Below are positions 16,383-25,544 of a DNA stretch of 38,240 nucleotides, in pieces. The DNA comes from Verrucomicrobiota bacterium JB024 (GTDB lineage: Bacteria; Verrucomicrobiota; Verrucomicrobiia; Opitutales; Cerasicoccaceae), in assembly GCA_030673825.1 (NCBI GenBank), contig JAUTCS010000082.1, positions 1 to 38,240 of the forward strand. The letters are read 5' to 3'. Under the pieces are notes generated by a model. The model was given only the letters and a program-made list of their open reading frames with translations. It was not told where the DNA came from and did no database searches. A program made the translations under genes and the position numbers. Every line of letters starts with the position of its first letter. The stretch's first letter is position 1.

Positions 16383-16682
16383 CTGGGCTTATGCAGCCCA
16401 GACCCGCAGCAGGCATAGCCTGCACTTTCGATGCTGCGCATCGCATCAGCGTTTGTGGAAAACAGCTTTGCTCTTTTCCACAAACGCTGAGGGGGCATCA
16501 AAACTGGGTCGCCACCTTGGGGAACAGCCGTAAGCCATACTCTCTTATAATGGCGAGCCCGTGTCAGGGAAGGCTACAAAGTCGGTCCGGCGTTTTTGCG
16601 CAGCACGGACGCCGGACCGAGGGTGCAGCCCTGGATGCTGGTCCAGCCGGACCTGCCGCGGGTGCGGGGCGCGCAGCCCCGC
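16383..16682 (+). repeat. Structured repeat element E, copy 1
   Basis: This 300-bp non-coding element fills most of the 492-bp gap between moxR and glnA. The left end is a hairpin CTGGGC...GCCCAG (16383-16401) and the right end a hairpin GCGGGGC...GCCCCGC (up to 16682); the right end, inverted, matches the left (GACCCGCAGCAGG against CACCCGCGGCAGG). Internal hairpins: GCAGGC/GCCTGC (16409-16423), GATGC/GCATC (16430-16442) and a 17-bp stem TCAGCGTTTGTGGAAAA (16446-16462) with its complement (16474-16490). A variable centre follows with GCCAT/ATGGC (16533-16553), then a conserved segment GAAGGCTACAAAGTCGG and a GGTCCGGCGT/ACGCCGGACC stem. It ends 11 bp from the glnA stop. Both flanking genes run on the minus strand, so this copy is antisense to them. 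Confidence 0.88.
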
Positions 16683-16693
16683 ATTCCTCCCAC

Positions 16694-18109
<1,416 letters not shown>

Positions 18110-18154
18110 GAATGGGTTGAGGTTCGTCCGGCAGATTATGTTTGCCGGTTACAG

Positions 18155-18184
18155 ATAATTCCCGTTAGTGGAAGCGCTTTTCAA
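18155..18184 (-). promoter_or_regulatory. Possible glnA promoter
   Basis: On the minus strand TTGAAA (18184-18179) and AATTAT (18160-18155) are separated by 18 bp, about 46 bp upstream of the glnA start. No sigma-54 type GG-N10-GC pair was found in this 98-bp divergent gap. Confidence 0.28.
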
Positions 18185-18207
18185 GCCTTTTCGGCTAATC
18201 CCTTCTC

Positions 18208-20187
18208 ATGCCTCGTCCTAAGAAACGCACTTTGCAGTTCCGGGTCTTTCTGATCGGGGAGCTGACTCTCACCAATTTGCTCGACTGGCTGATCACTCTG
18301 CTGCTTGGGGGGATCCTGTGTTTTAATATCTGGCAGCTTGGTGGCGCGCGTGCCGAAACACAGCTGATTACGGCATGGATGTGCGGCGGATTGCTGTTGC
18401 TGCACGGGCTGTGGTTTGCGCTGTGCCCGCAGGAGGGGAGGTACGCTTTCCAGAAAAACGCCCTGCTGCTTATGCCCTTTCTGGCGTATGCGCTGCTCCA
18501 GTGGCTGGTGATTTCCCCGGCTCCCTGGGAGGCGAGGGGGGATTTCATCCTCGTGCTGGAGGCCTTTATCCTGTTTTGGGTGGCGATTCATAACCTGCGC
18601 CGCCGCCAGCATGTGTGGCTGCTGCTGGCCATGATCTGCTTCTTCTCGGCCCTGACGATCCTGCCCGCCTACAATCAGGCGATGCGGCGTCCGGCCTGGT
18701 GCCCGGCCATCATCAACCCGATGGATGGCCAGACTTACGGTGTCAAGCTCTCCGCCGTCTTCCACGGGAAGGCTGCTGGTACAATGGGCTCACCTGCGGC
18801 CTTCGCGGGGCTGATGCTGTTGATCATCAGCCCGTTGCTGGTGGGGGCATTCTGCCGACGCCTGACTCCGCCGATCCGGTTTCTGTGCTTTTTTCTGGCG
18901 CTGATGGCGATGTACGCCCTGACGCTGACCCAGAGCCTGCCCGCGTTACTAGCCATGACCACCGGGCTGCTGCTGTGCCCCTTCCTGCTGGCTACCAAGC
19001 CTAAGTGGAAGATGTACGCCTTTTTGTGTGCGCTGCTGGTCCCGGTGCTGGGCTTGACCTACCTGTACTTTACCCAGTCCGGCTTCAGTGCGCTGGTCAA
19101 CCAGGCGCTCAAGGGCGAGTACTCCGACCCGCGTCCGGCGCTTTGGCTGGCGGGGTTGAAGAACTTTTTGGCGCATCCGGTGACGGGGCAGGGAATGAGC
19201 AGCTTCGGATGGCTCTTCGAACTGCGCCGTCCGGAGGGCTTCAACTTTTCCCCGGTGTACGCCCATAGCGCCTACCTGAACTTTCTCGGAGACTTCGGCC
19301 TGCTCGGGGTGCTTTTCGTGCTGCCGGTATTCTGGATGCTCACACAGGCCATGCGCACACTCAGCGCGCAGCCGCAGTTCGTACTGCTGGAGCATCCGCT
19401 GAAGCGCAAGGTCGTGCCCAACAAGAGGATGTTCCTAAGCGGGGTGCTGATGGCCTTCTTTGCCTTCGGGGTGCAACTGTTCTTTGAATTCAACCTGCGG
19501 GTACCGGCGCTGCTGTTCATCGTCGCGATCTATCTGGCGATCATGATCAAGTGCCTGCCGACGACCATCTACCACCTGAGCGCGAACAAGCTGACCGGGC
19601 CGGTGTGCTTCGCCGCGGCGGCGGTCGTCACGGTGGGATTGCTGAGTATTGCCAGCCCGTACCTGCTCGGCCAGGCCTACGCCTTTGAGAGTGAGCGCCT
19701 GAACGAGACGACCATCGCGGCTCTGAACGAGCGCTTCACCCCTGAGGCCGAAACGCTGGAAGACGCGCTGCATTTCGCGCAGGAGGCGGTCACCCTCGAC
19801 CCCAACAACCCCCGCCTGCGTACCGATCTGGCGGAGGCCATCCTCAACCAGAATTTCATCCACCCGGCCGCGCATGCCGAGTACGGCCTCCTGGCCGAGG
19901 AGCAGGTCCGACTGGCGCTTGAGCTCAGTCCCGAGTACCTGCATGCCTGGATCGCACTGGGGACGGCCCTGTGGATGCAGGGTGACTACGCCGGGGCCCA
20001 GGAGGCGTACCGCAAGGGCACGGAAATCGCCCCGAACAACGCCATCCCCTGGTACTACCTGGCAGCCTCGCTCAACCTCGAACCCGGAACACGCCAGCAG
20101 GCGCTGGTCGCCATCGACCGCAGTTTGGAGCTCGACCCCTCAAACACCAGCTCCCAGCAACTGCGCATGAAAATCCTGATCCCCTGA
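18208..20187 (+). CDS. O-antigen ligase/polymerase-like protein with TPR tail
   Basis: 659 aa. About twelve membrane segments fill residues 12-500, e.g. LTNLLDWLITLLLGGILCFN, AFAGLMLLIISPLLVGAF and CFAAAAVVTVGLLSIASPYL. Between them lies the Wzy_C-type periplasmic loop: ALKGEYSDPRPALWLAGLKN, FLAHPVTGQGMSSFG and YAHSAYLNFLGDFGLLGV, with the Arg and His typical of WaaL/Wzy/PglL proteins. The C-terminal 140 residues are TPR repeats (EDALHFAQEAVTLDPNNPRL, HAWIALGTALWMQGDYAGAQ, then EAYRKGTEIAPNNAIPWYYL). The family transfers polysaccharide from undecaprenyl carriers to lipid A or proteins; the acceptor here is unknown. Three bases separate its TGA from the next gene, so the two are probably co-transcribed. 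Confidence 0.85.
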   Translation: MPRPKKRTLQFRVFLIGELTLTNLLDWLITLLLGGILCFNIWQLGGARAETQLITAWMCGGLLLLHGLWFALCPQEGRYAFQKNALLLMPFLAYALLQWLVISPAPWEARGDFILVLEAFILFWVAIHNLRRRQHVWLLLAMICFFSALTILPAYNQAMRRPAWCPAIINPMDGQTYGVKLSAVFHGKAAGTMGSPAAFAGLMLLIISPLLVGAFCRRLTPPIRFLCFFLALMAMYALTLTQSLPALLAMTTGLLLCPFLLATKPKWKMYAFLCALLVPVLGLTYLYFTQSGFSALVNQALKGEYSDPRPALWLAGLKNFLAHPVTGQGMSSFGWLFELRRPEGFNFSPVYAHSAYLNFLGDFGLLGVLFVLPVFWMLTQAMRTLSAQPQFVLLEHPLKRKVVPNKRMFLSGVLMAFFAFGVQLFFEFNLRVPALLFIVAIYLAIMIKCLPTTIYHLSANKLTGPVCFAAAAVVTVGLLSIASPYLLGQAYAFESERLNETTIAALNERFTPEAETLEDALHFAQEAVTLDPNNPRLRTDLAEAILNQNFIHPAAHAEYGLLAEEQVRLALELSPEYLHAWIALGTALWMQGDYAGAQEAYRKGTEIAPNNAIPWYYLAASLNLEPGTRQQALVAIDRSLELDPSNTSSQQLRMKILIP

Positions 20188-20190
20188 GCC

Positions 20191-20505
20191 ATGATGAAGT
20201 CCTTTTTGACGACCTGCCTGTGCCTGTTCAGCCTTGGACTATCGATTCCGGTTTGCCTCGGGGCGACTGAAACGGCTCCGACCGCCAGCCCGGCCAAGAC
20301 AGCCGGGGGTACCGTGCGCGACAAGGCCATGGGGCCTGATGTTAAACTGGCCAACCCTTTCCGCTATCAGCCTCCGCCCATACCGCTGATCGCTTTACCG
20401 CCTGTCACCCCCAACCACGCCGAGGGGGCGACGATGCGCGTCGTTCGAGTGGAAGAGATCGTTTCGGTCTCCAAGCCCGACGCCAAGACGTTGACGAACG
20501 AGTAA
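20191..20505 (+). CDS. Small exported proline-rich protein, 104 aa
   Basis: An ATG two codons after the ligase stop opens MMKSFLTTCLCLFSLGLSIP followed by VCLGATE, a Sec signal peptide of about 25 residues. The mature part is short and Pro/Ala-rich (ETAPTASPAKTAGG, NPFRYQPPPIPLIALPPVTP), ending in ATMRVVRVEEIVSVSKPDAK. I recognise no family. A lipoprotein is unlikely because the cysteines near the signal do not sit in a good lipobox. The tight spacing behind the ligase/TPR gene and 42 bp before the cyclase suggest a shared transcript and an envelope role, perhaps as a small partner of the ligase-like protein. This is inference from position only. Confidence 0.65.
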   Translation: MMKSFLTTCLCLFSLGLSIPVCLGATETAPTASPAKTAGGTVRDKAMGPDVKLANPFRYQPPPIPLIALPPVTPNHAEGATMRVVRVEEIVSVSKPDAKTLTNE

Positions 20506-20547
20506 AATCCACTCAGGGTCCGTCCAAGCGCCGCCGCGACTCTCACC

Positions 20548-23016
20548 ATGGCATCTTCCCGCGCCAGCAACCTGAAACTCATCCTGATCATGACCCCGGT
20601 CGTGGTCCTGTGGCTGGCGCTGAGCGAGTGGGAGCTCTTGCAGCCGATTTTCAAGCCACTGGAAAACCTCGCCATGGACTGGCGTTTCCAGGTGCGCGGG
20701 GAGCAGGAAGTACCGGAGGCCCACATCGTCTATGCGAATGTGGACGAGGCGACCTCCGCCTACTGGGGGGAGCGGCCCTTCCCGCGCTCGCAGTACGCCC
20801 AGCTTGCCCGGGTGCTGATCGAGCACGGCAAGGCCAAGGCCGTGGGCTTCGACTTCGTTTTTTCCTCGCAGGCGCACTCGTCCATGGTTTCGCGGGAGGC
20901 CATTATCCAGAATGACCTCGTGCTGGCCGAGCTTTCCCGGCTGTACCCGCAGGCCATTTTCGCGGCGTTTTACAGCGGCACAACGCTGCCCCTGACCATC
21001 GAGGACCGCAAAAAGGACCGCAGCACCGAGCTGGTCGAGGAGCGGCTGCGCGAGTTCCCTTACCTGCGCCAGAACCCGCAAGCCGGGGGCGACACCTTTC
21101 CGGAGATGCCGACTTGGCCGATCATCCCGGCTCCGGGGCAGGGGCACGTCGGCCTGATTGACATGGACCAGGTACGCAACGCCGGTCCCGTGCAACGCTG
21201 GGTGCCGTTGTTCGCCTATGCCAAGGGACCGTACGAGACGCTAAATATCGCGGACGGATTTTTCTACCACAACGGCATCGGCGCGCAGGACGCGCGCGAC
21301 CTCATTGACCAGTTCGAGGGCAATGTCGTGGTCTTTGATGCGGATTTTAACCAGTTCCCGCCCATGCCGGCAGAGACTGACCGGACCTTTTACACCCTGT
21401 CGCTGGAGCTGGCCCTGACTGAAATGGGGCTGGGGCGGGACGCCGTCACTATCGGCGAGGACGAGCTGCTCGTCACCGACGCCGATGGCAAGGTCCTGAT
21501 CGAGGCCCCGTTGACCGACGGACAGGTCGTCGAGACGAACTGGTTCTCGCGTTGGGACAATCGCGAGTTCAATCCAGCCGCCAGCGCCCGGATCATCCTG
21601 GAACAGGCCTACAATCTGGAGAGCGCGACCGGCCCCGACGCCGAGCTGCTCAAGGAGCAGGCGCGGGAGTTTTTCAAGATGTTCGAGGGCGCCGTCGTGT
21701 TGGTCGGCCCGACGGACAAGGCCATGCAGGACCTCGCGCCCACGCCCTTTGACTCCACGCCGGTGCCGAAGGTCAGCGTCCATGGCAACCTTTACAAAAC
21801 CCTCATGAGCGGCCTGTACATCCACCGGTTGCCGCCGGGCGTGGATATCGCCATCCTGCTGGGGTTGACTGCTCTGGTCGCGCTTCTGGGGACAGCTACC
21901 GGGCGTTACAGCCTGTGGTACAAGGCGGCCAGCTTCGGGGTGCTGGCGCTGTACATCCTGGCCGTATTTTTCGTCTTCAGCCGGTTCCAGCTCGTCATTC
22001 CGCTGATCGCCCCGGTGGCCTGCGCGGTCACCACGACCACGGCGGGCGCGATTTACCGCCTGCTGGTCGAGGAGCGTCAGAAGGGCCGGATCAAGGGCAT
22101 GTTCGGTACGTACCTTTCGCCCGACCTGGTCGAGCGCATGGTGGACTCCGGCGAGGAACCGCAACTCGGTGGCGTGGACGAGACGATCACCGCGTTTCTC
22201 AGCGACATCCAGAGCTTTTCCAGCTTCTCGGAGCTCCTGGAACCGCACCAGCTCGTCGAGTTAATGAACGAGTACCTCACCGCGATGACGGACATCGTGC
22301 ACGAGGAGGGCGGTACGCTCGACAAGTACATCGGCGATGCCATGGTGGCGATGTTCAACGCTCCCATCCACATCGAGCACCATGCCTACCATGCCTGCCG
22401 GGCTGCCGCCCGCATCCAGCAGCGTCAGGCCGCGCTACGCAAAAAGTGGGCCGGGGAGGGCGACAAGTGGCCCCCGATCGTCCCCCAGATGCGCACCCGT
22501 ATCGGGCTGAACACCGGTCACGCCACCGTGGGCAACATGGGCTCGGAGTCGCGCTTTAACTACACCATGATGGGCGACACGGTCAACCTGGCCGCCCGCT
22601 GCGAAAGTGGCGCCAAGTCCGCCGGGGCGTACACGCTTGTGAGCGAGCAGACCCGCAACGAGGCGTCTGCCGTCGGTGGCGAGCTGGTCTTCAGGTTCGT
22701 GGACAAGTGGCAGGTCAAGGGCCGTACCCAGCCCGTGGACATGTACGAGCTCGTCGGTTTCCGCTCCGAGCTTACCCCGGACATCCTCGAAGCGCTTTCC
22801 CGCTACGAGGCCGCGCTCAAGCAGTACTTCGCCCGCGATTGGGACGGGGCCGCCGCGGGCTTCGAACAAGCCGCCCAGCTGGAGCAGTTCCAGCCCGGCC
22901 GCGACCCCGGCGTCTTTCTCAACCCGAGCCTCGTCATGCAGGCCCGCTGCGCCCAGATGAAAGCCAGCCCGCCCCCGGAGGACTGGAACGGCGTCTTCGT
23001 CATGAAGACCAAGTGA
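20548..23016 (+). CDS. CHASE2-domain class III adenylate cyclase
   Basis: 822 aa. An N-terminal membrane anchor (LILIMTPVVVLWLALSEW) is followed by an extracytoplasmic CHASE2 sensor (to about residue 415; ENLAMDWRFQVRG, RVLIEHGKAKAVGFDFVFSS, GAVVLVGPTDKAMQDL), three membrane segments (about 425-500) and a cytoplasmic cyclase domain. All catalytic residues are present: metal-binding Asp553 (FLSDIQSF) and Asp597 (YIGDAMVAMFN), adenine-selecting Lys593 and Asp677 (DKYIGD, MMGDTVN), and Asn680 and Arg684 (VNLAAR). The Lys/Asp pair predicts cAMP rather than cGMP. The C-terminus (FGYEAALKQYFARDWDGAAA-type helices) looks TPR-like. The protein should convert an envelope signal into cAMP. It follows the ligase-like and small exported genes on the same strand. 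Confidence 0.93.
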   Translation: MASSRASNLKLILIMTPVVVLWLALSEWELLQPIFKPLENLAMDWRFQVRGEQEVPEAHIVYANVDEATSAYWGERPFPRSQYAQLARVLIEHGKAKAVGFDFVFSSQAHSSMVSREAIIQNDLVLAELSRLYPQAIFAAFYSGTTLPLTIEDRKKDRSTELVEERLREFPYLRQNPQAGGDTFPEMPTWPIIPAPGQGHVGLIDMDQVRNAGPVQRWVPLFAYAKGPYETLNIADGFFYHNGIGAQDARDLIDQFEGNVVVFDADFNQFPPMPAETDRTFYTLSLELALTEMGLGRDAVTIGEDELLVTDADGKVLIEAPLTDGQVVETNWFSRWDNREFNPAASARIILEQAYNLESATGPDAELLKEQAREFFKMFEGAVVLVGPTDKAMQDLAPTPFDSTPVPKVSVHGNLYKTLMSGLYIHRLPPGVDIAILLGLTALVALLGTATGRYSLWYKAASFGVLALYILAVFFVFSRFQLVIPLIAPVACAVTTTTAGAIYRLLVEERQKGRIKGMFGTYLSPDLVERMVDSGEEPQLGGVDETITAFLSDIQSFSSFSELLEPHQLVELMNEYLTAMTDIVHEEGGTLDKYIGDAMVAMFNAPIHIEHHAYHACRAAARIQQRQAALRKKWAGEGDKWPPIVPQMRTRIGLNTGHATVGNMGSESRFNYTMMGDTVNLAARCESGAKSAGAYTLVSEQTRNEASAVGGELVFRFVDKWQVKGRTQPVDMYELVGFRSELTPDILEALSRYEAALKQYFARDWDGAAAGFEQAAQLEQFQPGRDPGVFLNPSLVMQARCAQMKASPPPEDWNGVFVMKTK

Positions 23017-23083
23017 GGAATGGAAAACGCGGAGTTTTTTTCTGAGCTCATACGGTCTTCAGAAAAGCCTGGAAAAGTATCTT

Positions 23084-23166
23084 TTGCCCGCGAAGATACG
23101 CGAAGATACGCGAAATCGTAAAGAAGCGATTCTTCTTCGTGTCCCTTCGCGTGACTTCGCGGGCAA
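23084..23166. repeat. Intergenic palindrome with ACGCGAAG tandem units (R2)
   Basis: The left arm (23084-23114) starts TTGCCCGCGAAG and continues with two ATACGCGAA(G) units. The right arm (23136-23166), read inverted, has TTGCCCGCGAAG, TCACGCGAAG and GGACACGAA. The arms match along about 31 bp with only the two spacer bases of each unit differing. The loop is itself paired (AATCG/CGATT). It sits between the convergent ends of the cyclase and the thioredoxin-fold gene, where a two-way terminator would be expected. Same architecture as R1 and R3, different sequence. Confidence 0.85.
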
Positions 23167-23194
23167 TCTCTTGATCAAGCGTTTATAAGCGGGC

Positions 23195-23785
23195 TCAGGC
23201 CCGCGAGCGGAAGTACTCCGGCTCGTTGCCGGGTTTCCACTTGATGTTGCAGCCGATGGAGGGCTTTTGCACGTCGTCGGGGATTTCCTCGTCGTCGAGG
23301 ATGGCGTCGAGGGCGGCCCGCAGGTCCGAGCCGGTCACGTTGATGCCGTTGCCGGGGCGGGCGTCGTCGAACTGCCCGCGGTATACCAGCAGGCGGTCTT
23401 TGTTGAAGACGAAAAAGTCGGGGGTGCAGGAGGCACGGTAGGCCTTGGCCACGTTCTGGGTCTCGTCGAGGCAGTAGGGGAAGCTGTAGCCCTGTTCGGC
23501 AACCTCCTGGACCATATTGTCCATGCTGTCGTCGGGGTAGTTGTCCACGTCGTTGCTATTAATGGCGACGAAGGCCACGCCCTTGTCCTGGTACTCGTTA
23601 CCGATGTGGGCGATCTCGCGGCGCAGCATGCGCACATAAGGGCAGTGGTTGCAGATGAACATCACCACGTACGCCTTGGCGCCGTCGAAGGCCTCGAGCG
23701 AGACGACATTACCCGCGGTATCGGGCAGGTGAAAGGCCGGAGCGGGCGTGCCCAGCGGGAGCATCGTGGAGTTGACGGCGACCAT
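23195..23785 (-). CDS. Thioredoxin-fold protein, AhpC/TSA-like
   Basis: 196 aa, no signal peptide. The N-terminus MLPLGTPAPAFHLPDTAGN is the usual lead of AhpC/TSA and redoxin domains. The strand AYVVMFICNHCPYVRMLRRE carries a CxxC pair (Cys45-Cys48) in the CNHCPYV setting typical of a cytoplasmic subfamily annotated as thioredoxin family protein. The resolving region includes VAFVAINSNDVDNYPDDSMD, the cis-proline segment ASCTPDFFVFNKDRLLVYRG, and QFDDARPGNGINVTGSDLR. It probably reduces peroxides or protein disulfides; the partner is unknown. It is a single gene, divergent from serS and convergent with the cyclase across R2. Confidence 0.88.
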   Translation of the reverse strand: MVAVNSTMLPLGTPAPAFHLPDTAGNVVSLEAFDGAKAYVVMFICNHCPYVRMLRREIAHIGNEYQDKGVAFVAINSNDVDNYPDDSMDNMVQEVAEQGYSFPYCLDETQNVAKAYRASCTPDFFVFNKDRLLVYRGQFDDARPGNGINVTGSDLRAALDAILDDEEIPDDVQKPSIGCNIKWKPGNEPEYFRSRA

Positions 23786-23918
23786 AGTGCCTCAAAGTAA
23801 TAAGGCTTGCAGAACCGGCGTCAAGCCGTGCTTGAGCGTGAGATGTGTCCGGGCGGCGGCTTTTGCCATCGCTGTCCTTCTGTCCGACGACAATGACGCA
23901 GGACCTTTGACGAAAGGT

Positions 23919-23948
23919 TTGCCAGCGCGTTCCCGGCTGTTCTAGAGT
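23919..23948 (+). promoter_or_regulatory. Putative serS promoter
   Basis: TTGCCA (23919-23924), an 18-bp spacer and TAGAGT (23943-23948) precede the serS ATG at 23968. The boxes match consensus at 5 and 4 of 6 positions. The predicted leader is only about 12 nt. Confidence 0.4.
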
Positions 23949-23967
23949 CCGCGTTTTTGCTTTTGCC

Positions 23968-25248
23968 ATGATCGACATCAAACTCTTACGCGAGGACATC
24001 GAAGGCCTCAAGACCGCCATCGCCCGCAAGAAATTCACCGTGGAGTGGGACGCCATCCTGCGTCTGGACGAGGAACGCCGCGCCGCCATTCTCAAGGCCG
24101 AGACCGCCCGTGCCGAGCAGAAGGCCGCCAGCAAGGAAGTGGGCCAGTTCAAGGACAAGTCCTCGCCCGAGTTTCAGGCCAAGCTGGCCGCCATGAAGGG
24201 CCTCTCCGAGGAGGTCAAGGCCCTCGAAGCCGAAGCCACCGAGGTTGAAGCCCAGTGGAAGGCGCTTTTCCTGTCCATCCCGAACATTCCGGACGCCAGC
24301 GTGCCCGCAGGCCGTACAGAGGACGATAACGTCGTGGCCGCCACCTGGGGCGACCCCAAGACCGTCTCCGCCAGCGCCGTGCCGCACTGGGACATCCCGT
24401 GGTTCGCGCAGGCGATCGACTTCGAGCGCGGGGTCAAGGCCACCGGCGCGGGCTTCCCGTTTTATGTCGGCGACATGGCCCGCCTCGTGCGCGCGCTGAT
24501 CAGTTTCTTTTTGGAAGAGGCACGCCTCAATGGCTACGAGGAAGTTCTCCCGCCGCTCATGGTCAACGCCGCCAGCGCCACCGCCACCGGCCAGCTCCCC
24601 GACAAGGAGGGGCAGATGTACCACATGCCCGTGGAGGATTTTTACATGATCCCGACCGCCGAGGTCCCGGTCACGAACTTCTTCCGCGAGGAGACCTTCG
24701 ACGAGGCCGACCTGCCCGTGTACCGCTGCGGCTACACCCCGTGCTTCCGCCGGGAGGCCGGGAGCTGGGGCAAGCACGTGCGCGGCCTCAACCGCCTGCA
24801 CCAGTTCGACAAGGTCGAGCTCGTCAAGTGGGTCCACCCGGACAAGAGCTTCGAGGAGCTGGAGCTGCTGCGTGGTAACGCCGAAGTCATCCTGCAAAAG
24901 CTCGGCCTGCCGTACCGCGTGCTGCTCATGTGTGCCGGAGACATCGGATTCCCGCATGCCAAGCAGTACGACCTCGAAGTCTGGGCCGGCGGCCAGCAGC
25001 GCTGGCTCGAAGTGTCGAGCTGCTCTAACTTTACCGACTTCCAGGCCCGCCGCGCGGGCATCCGCTTCCGCCCCAAGGGCGGCGGCAAGTCCGAGATAGT
25101 CCACACCCTCAACGGCTCCGGCCTCGCCGTCCCGCGCGTGCTCGCCGCCCTCCTGGAAAATAACCTCCAGGCCGACGGCACCGTCAAGGTCCCCGAGTGC
25201 CTCCACCGCTGGACCGGCTTCGAGACCCTGGCCCCGAAAGCGAAGTAG
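23968..25248 (+). CDS. serS: Seryl-tRNA synthetase
   Basis: 426 aa; charges tRNA-Ser (and tRNA-Sec if present) in the cytoplasm. The N-terminal coiled coil that grips the long variable arm is visible from residue 1 to about 100 (MIDIKLLREDIEGLKTAIAR, EQKAASKEVGQFKDKSS, EEVKALEAEATEVEAQWKAL). The catalytic core has IPTAEVPVTNFFREETFDE, motif 2 (CFRREAGSWGKHVRGLNRLH, then QFDKVELVKWVHP), EVSSCSNFTDFQARRAGIRF, and motif 3 (TLNGSGLAVPRVLAALLENN). The length is normal and the ATG gives the standard MIDIKLLR start. The gene stands alone on the plus strand. Copy 2 of element E begins 13 bp after its stop. Confidence 0.97.
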   Translation: MIDIKLLREDIEGLKTAIARKKFTVEWDAILRLDEERRAAILKAETARAEQKAASKEVGQFKDKSSPEFQAKLAAMKGLSEEVKALEAEATEVEAQWKALFLSIPNIPDASVPAGRTEDDNVVAATWGDPKTVSASAVPHWDIPWFAQAIDFERGVKATGAGFPFYVGDMARLVRALISFFLEEARLNGYEEVLPPLMVNAASATATGQLPDKEGQMYHMPVEDFYMIPTAEVPVTNFFREETFDEADLPVYRCGYTPCFRREAGSWGKHVRGLNRLHQFDKVELVKWVHPDKSFEELELLRGNAEVILQKLGLPYRVLLMCAGDIGFPHAKQYDLEVWAGGQQRWLEVSSCSNFTDFQARRAGIRFRPKGGGKSEIVHTLNGSGLAVPRVLAALLENNLQADGTVKVPECLHRWTGFETLAPKAK

Positions 25249-25261
25249 GGAGAGGGGAGGG

Positions 25262-25544
25262 CTGGGCTTATGCAGCCCAGACCCGCAGCAGACAAAGTCT
25301 GCACTTTCGATGCTGCGCATCGCGTCAGCGTTTGTTGAAAACAGCTCCGCTCTTTTCAACAAACGCTGAGGGAGCATCAAAACTGGGTCGCACCATTAAG
25401 ACCTGCCGAGAGTCACCCCCCTTTTTCTTGTGGCGAACCTGTGTCAATTGAAGGCTACAAAGTCGGTACCGCGGTTGTGGGCAGCACCGAACCCCCACCG
25501 ATGGTGCAGCCCAGGATGCCGCGGGTGCGGGGCGCGTAGCCCCC
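25262..25544 (+). repeat. Structured repeat element E, copy 2
   Basis: The 283-bp element occupies the whole gap between serS and tilS and ends on the base before the tilS ATG. It differs from copies 1 and 3 in ways that keep pairing: GCAGAC/GTCTGC (25288-25302) replaces GCAGGC/GCCTGC, and GTTG/CAAC inside the 17-bp stem (25325-25341 with 25353-25369) replaces GTGG/CCAC. The variable centre has GTCAC/GTGGC (25412-25434). The conserved GAAGGCTACAAAGTCGG is intact. The GGTCCGGCGT stem is degraded and the GGTCC-AGCC-GGACC hairpin is missing. The right-end hairpin is GGGGC-GCGTA-GCCCC. It is the most diverged of the three. Confidence 0.88.

Noticed and set aside
16265-16501. Short conserved-looking reading frames inside element E (minus strand, FSTNADAM... 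in all copies; plus-strand LFSTNAEGASKLG...)
   Set aside because: The similarity follows from the repeat itself. Copy 3 shifts frame at the GATGCT/AGCATC insertion and the base changes follow stem pairing, not codon positions.
16383-16682. Element E as a riboswitch or 5' UTR leader
   Set aside because: Copies 1 and 3 are not in sense orientation upstream of a gene: copy 1 is antisense to both neighbours and copy 3 lies between two gene 3' ends.
23986-25380. 464-aa open frame antisense to serS that runs into element E
   Set aside because: The plus strand encodes complete SerRS; the frame exists because of GC bias and continues by chance into the repeat.
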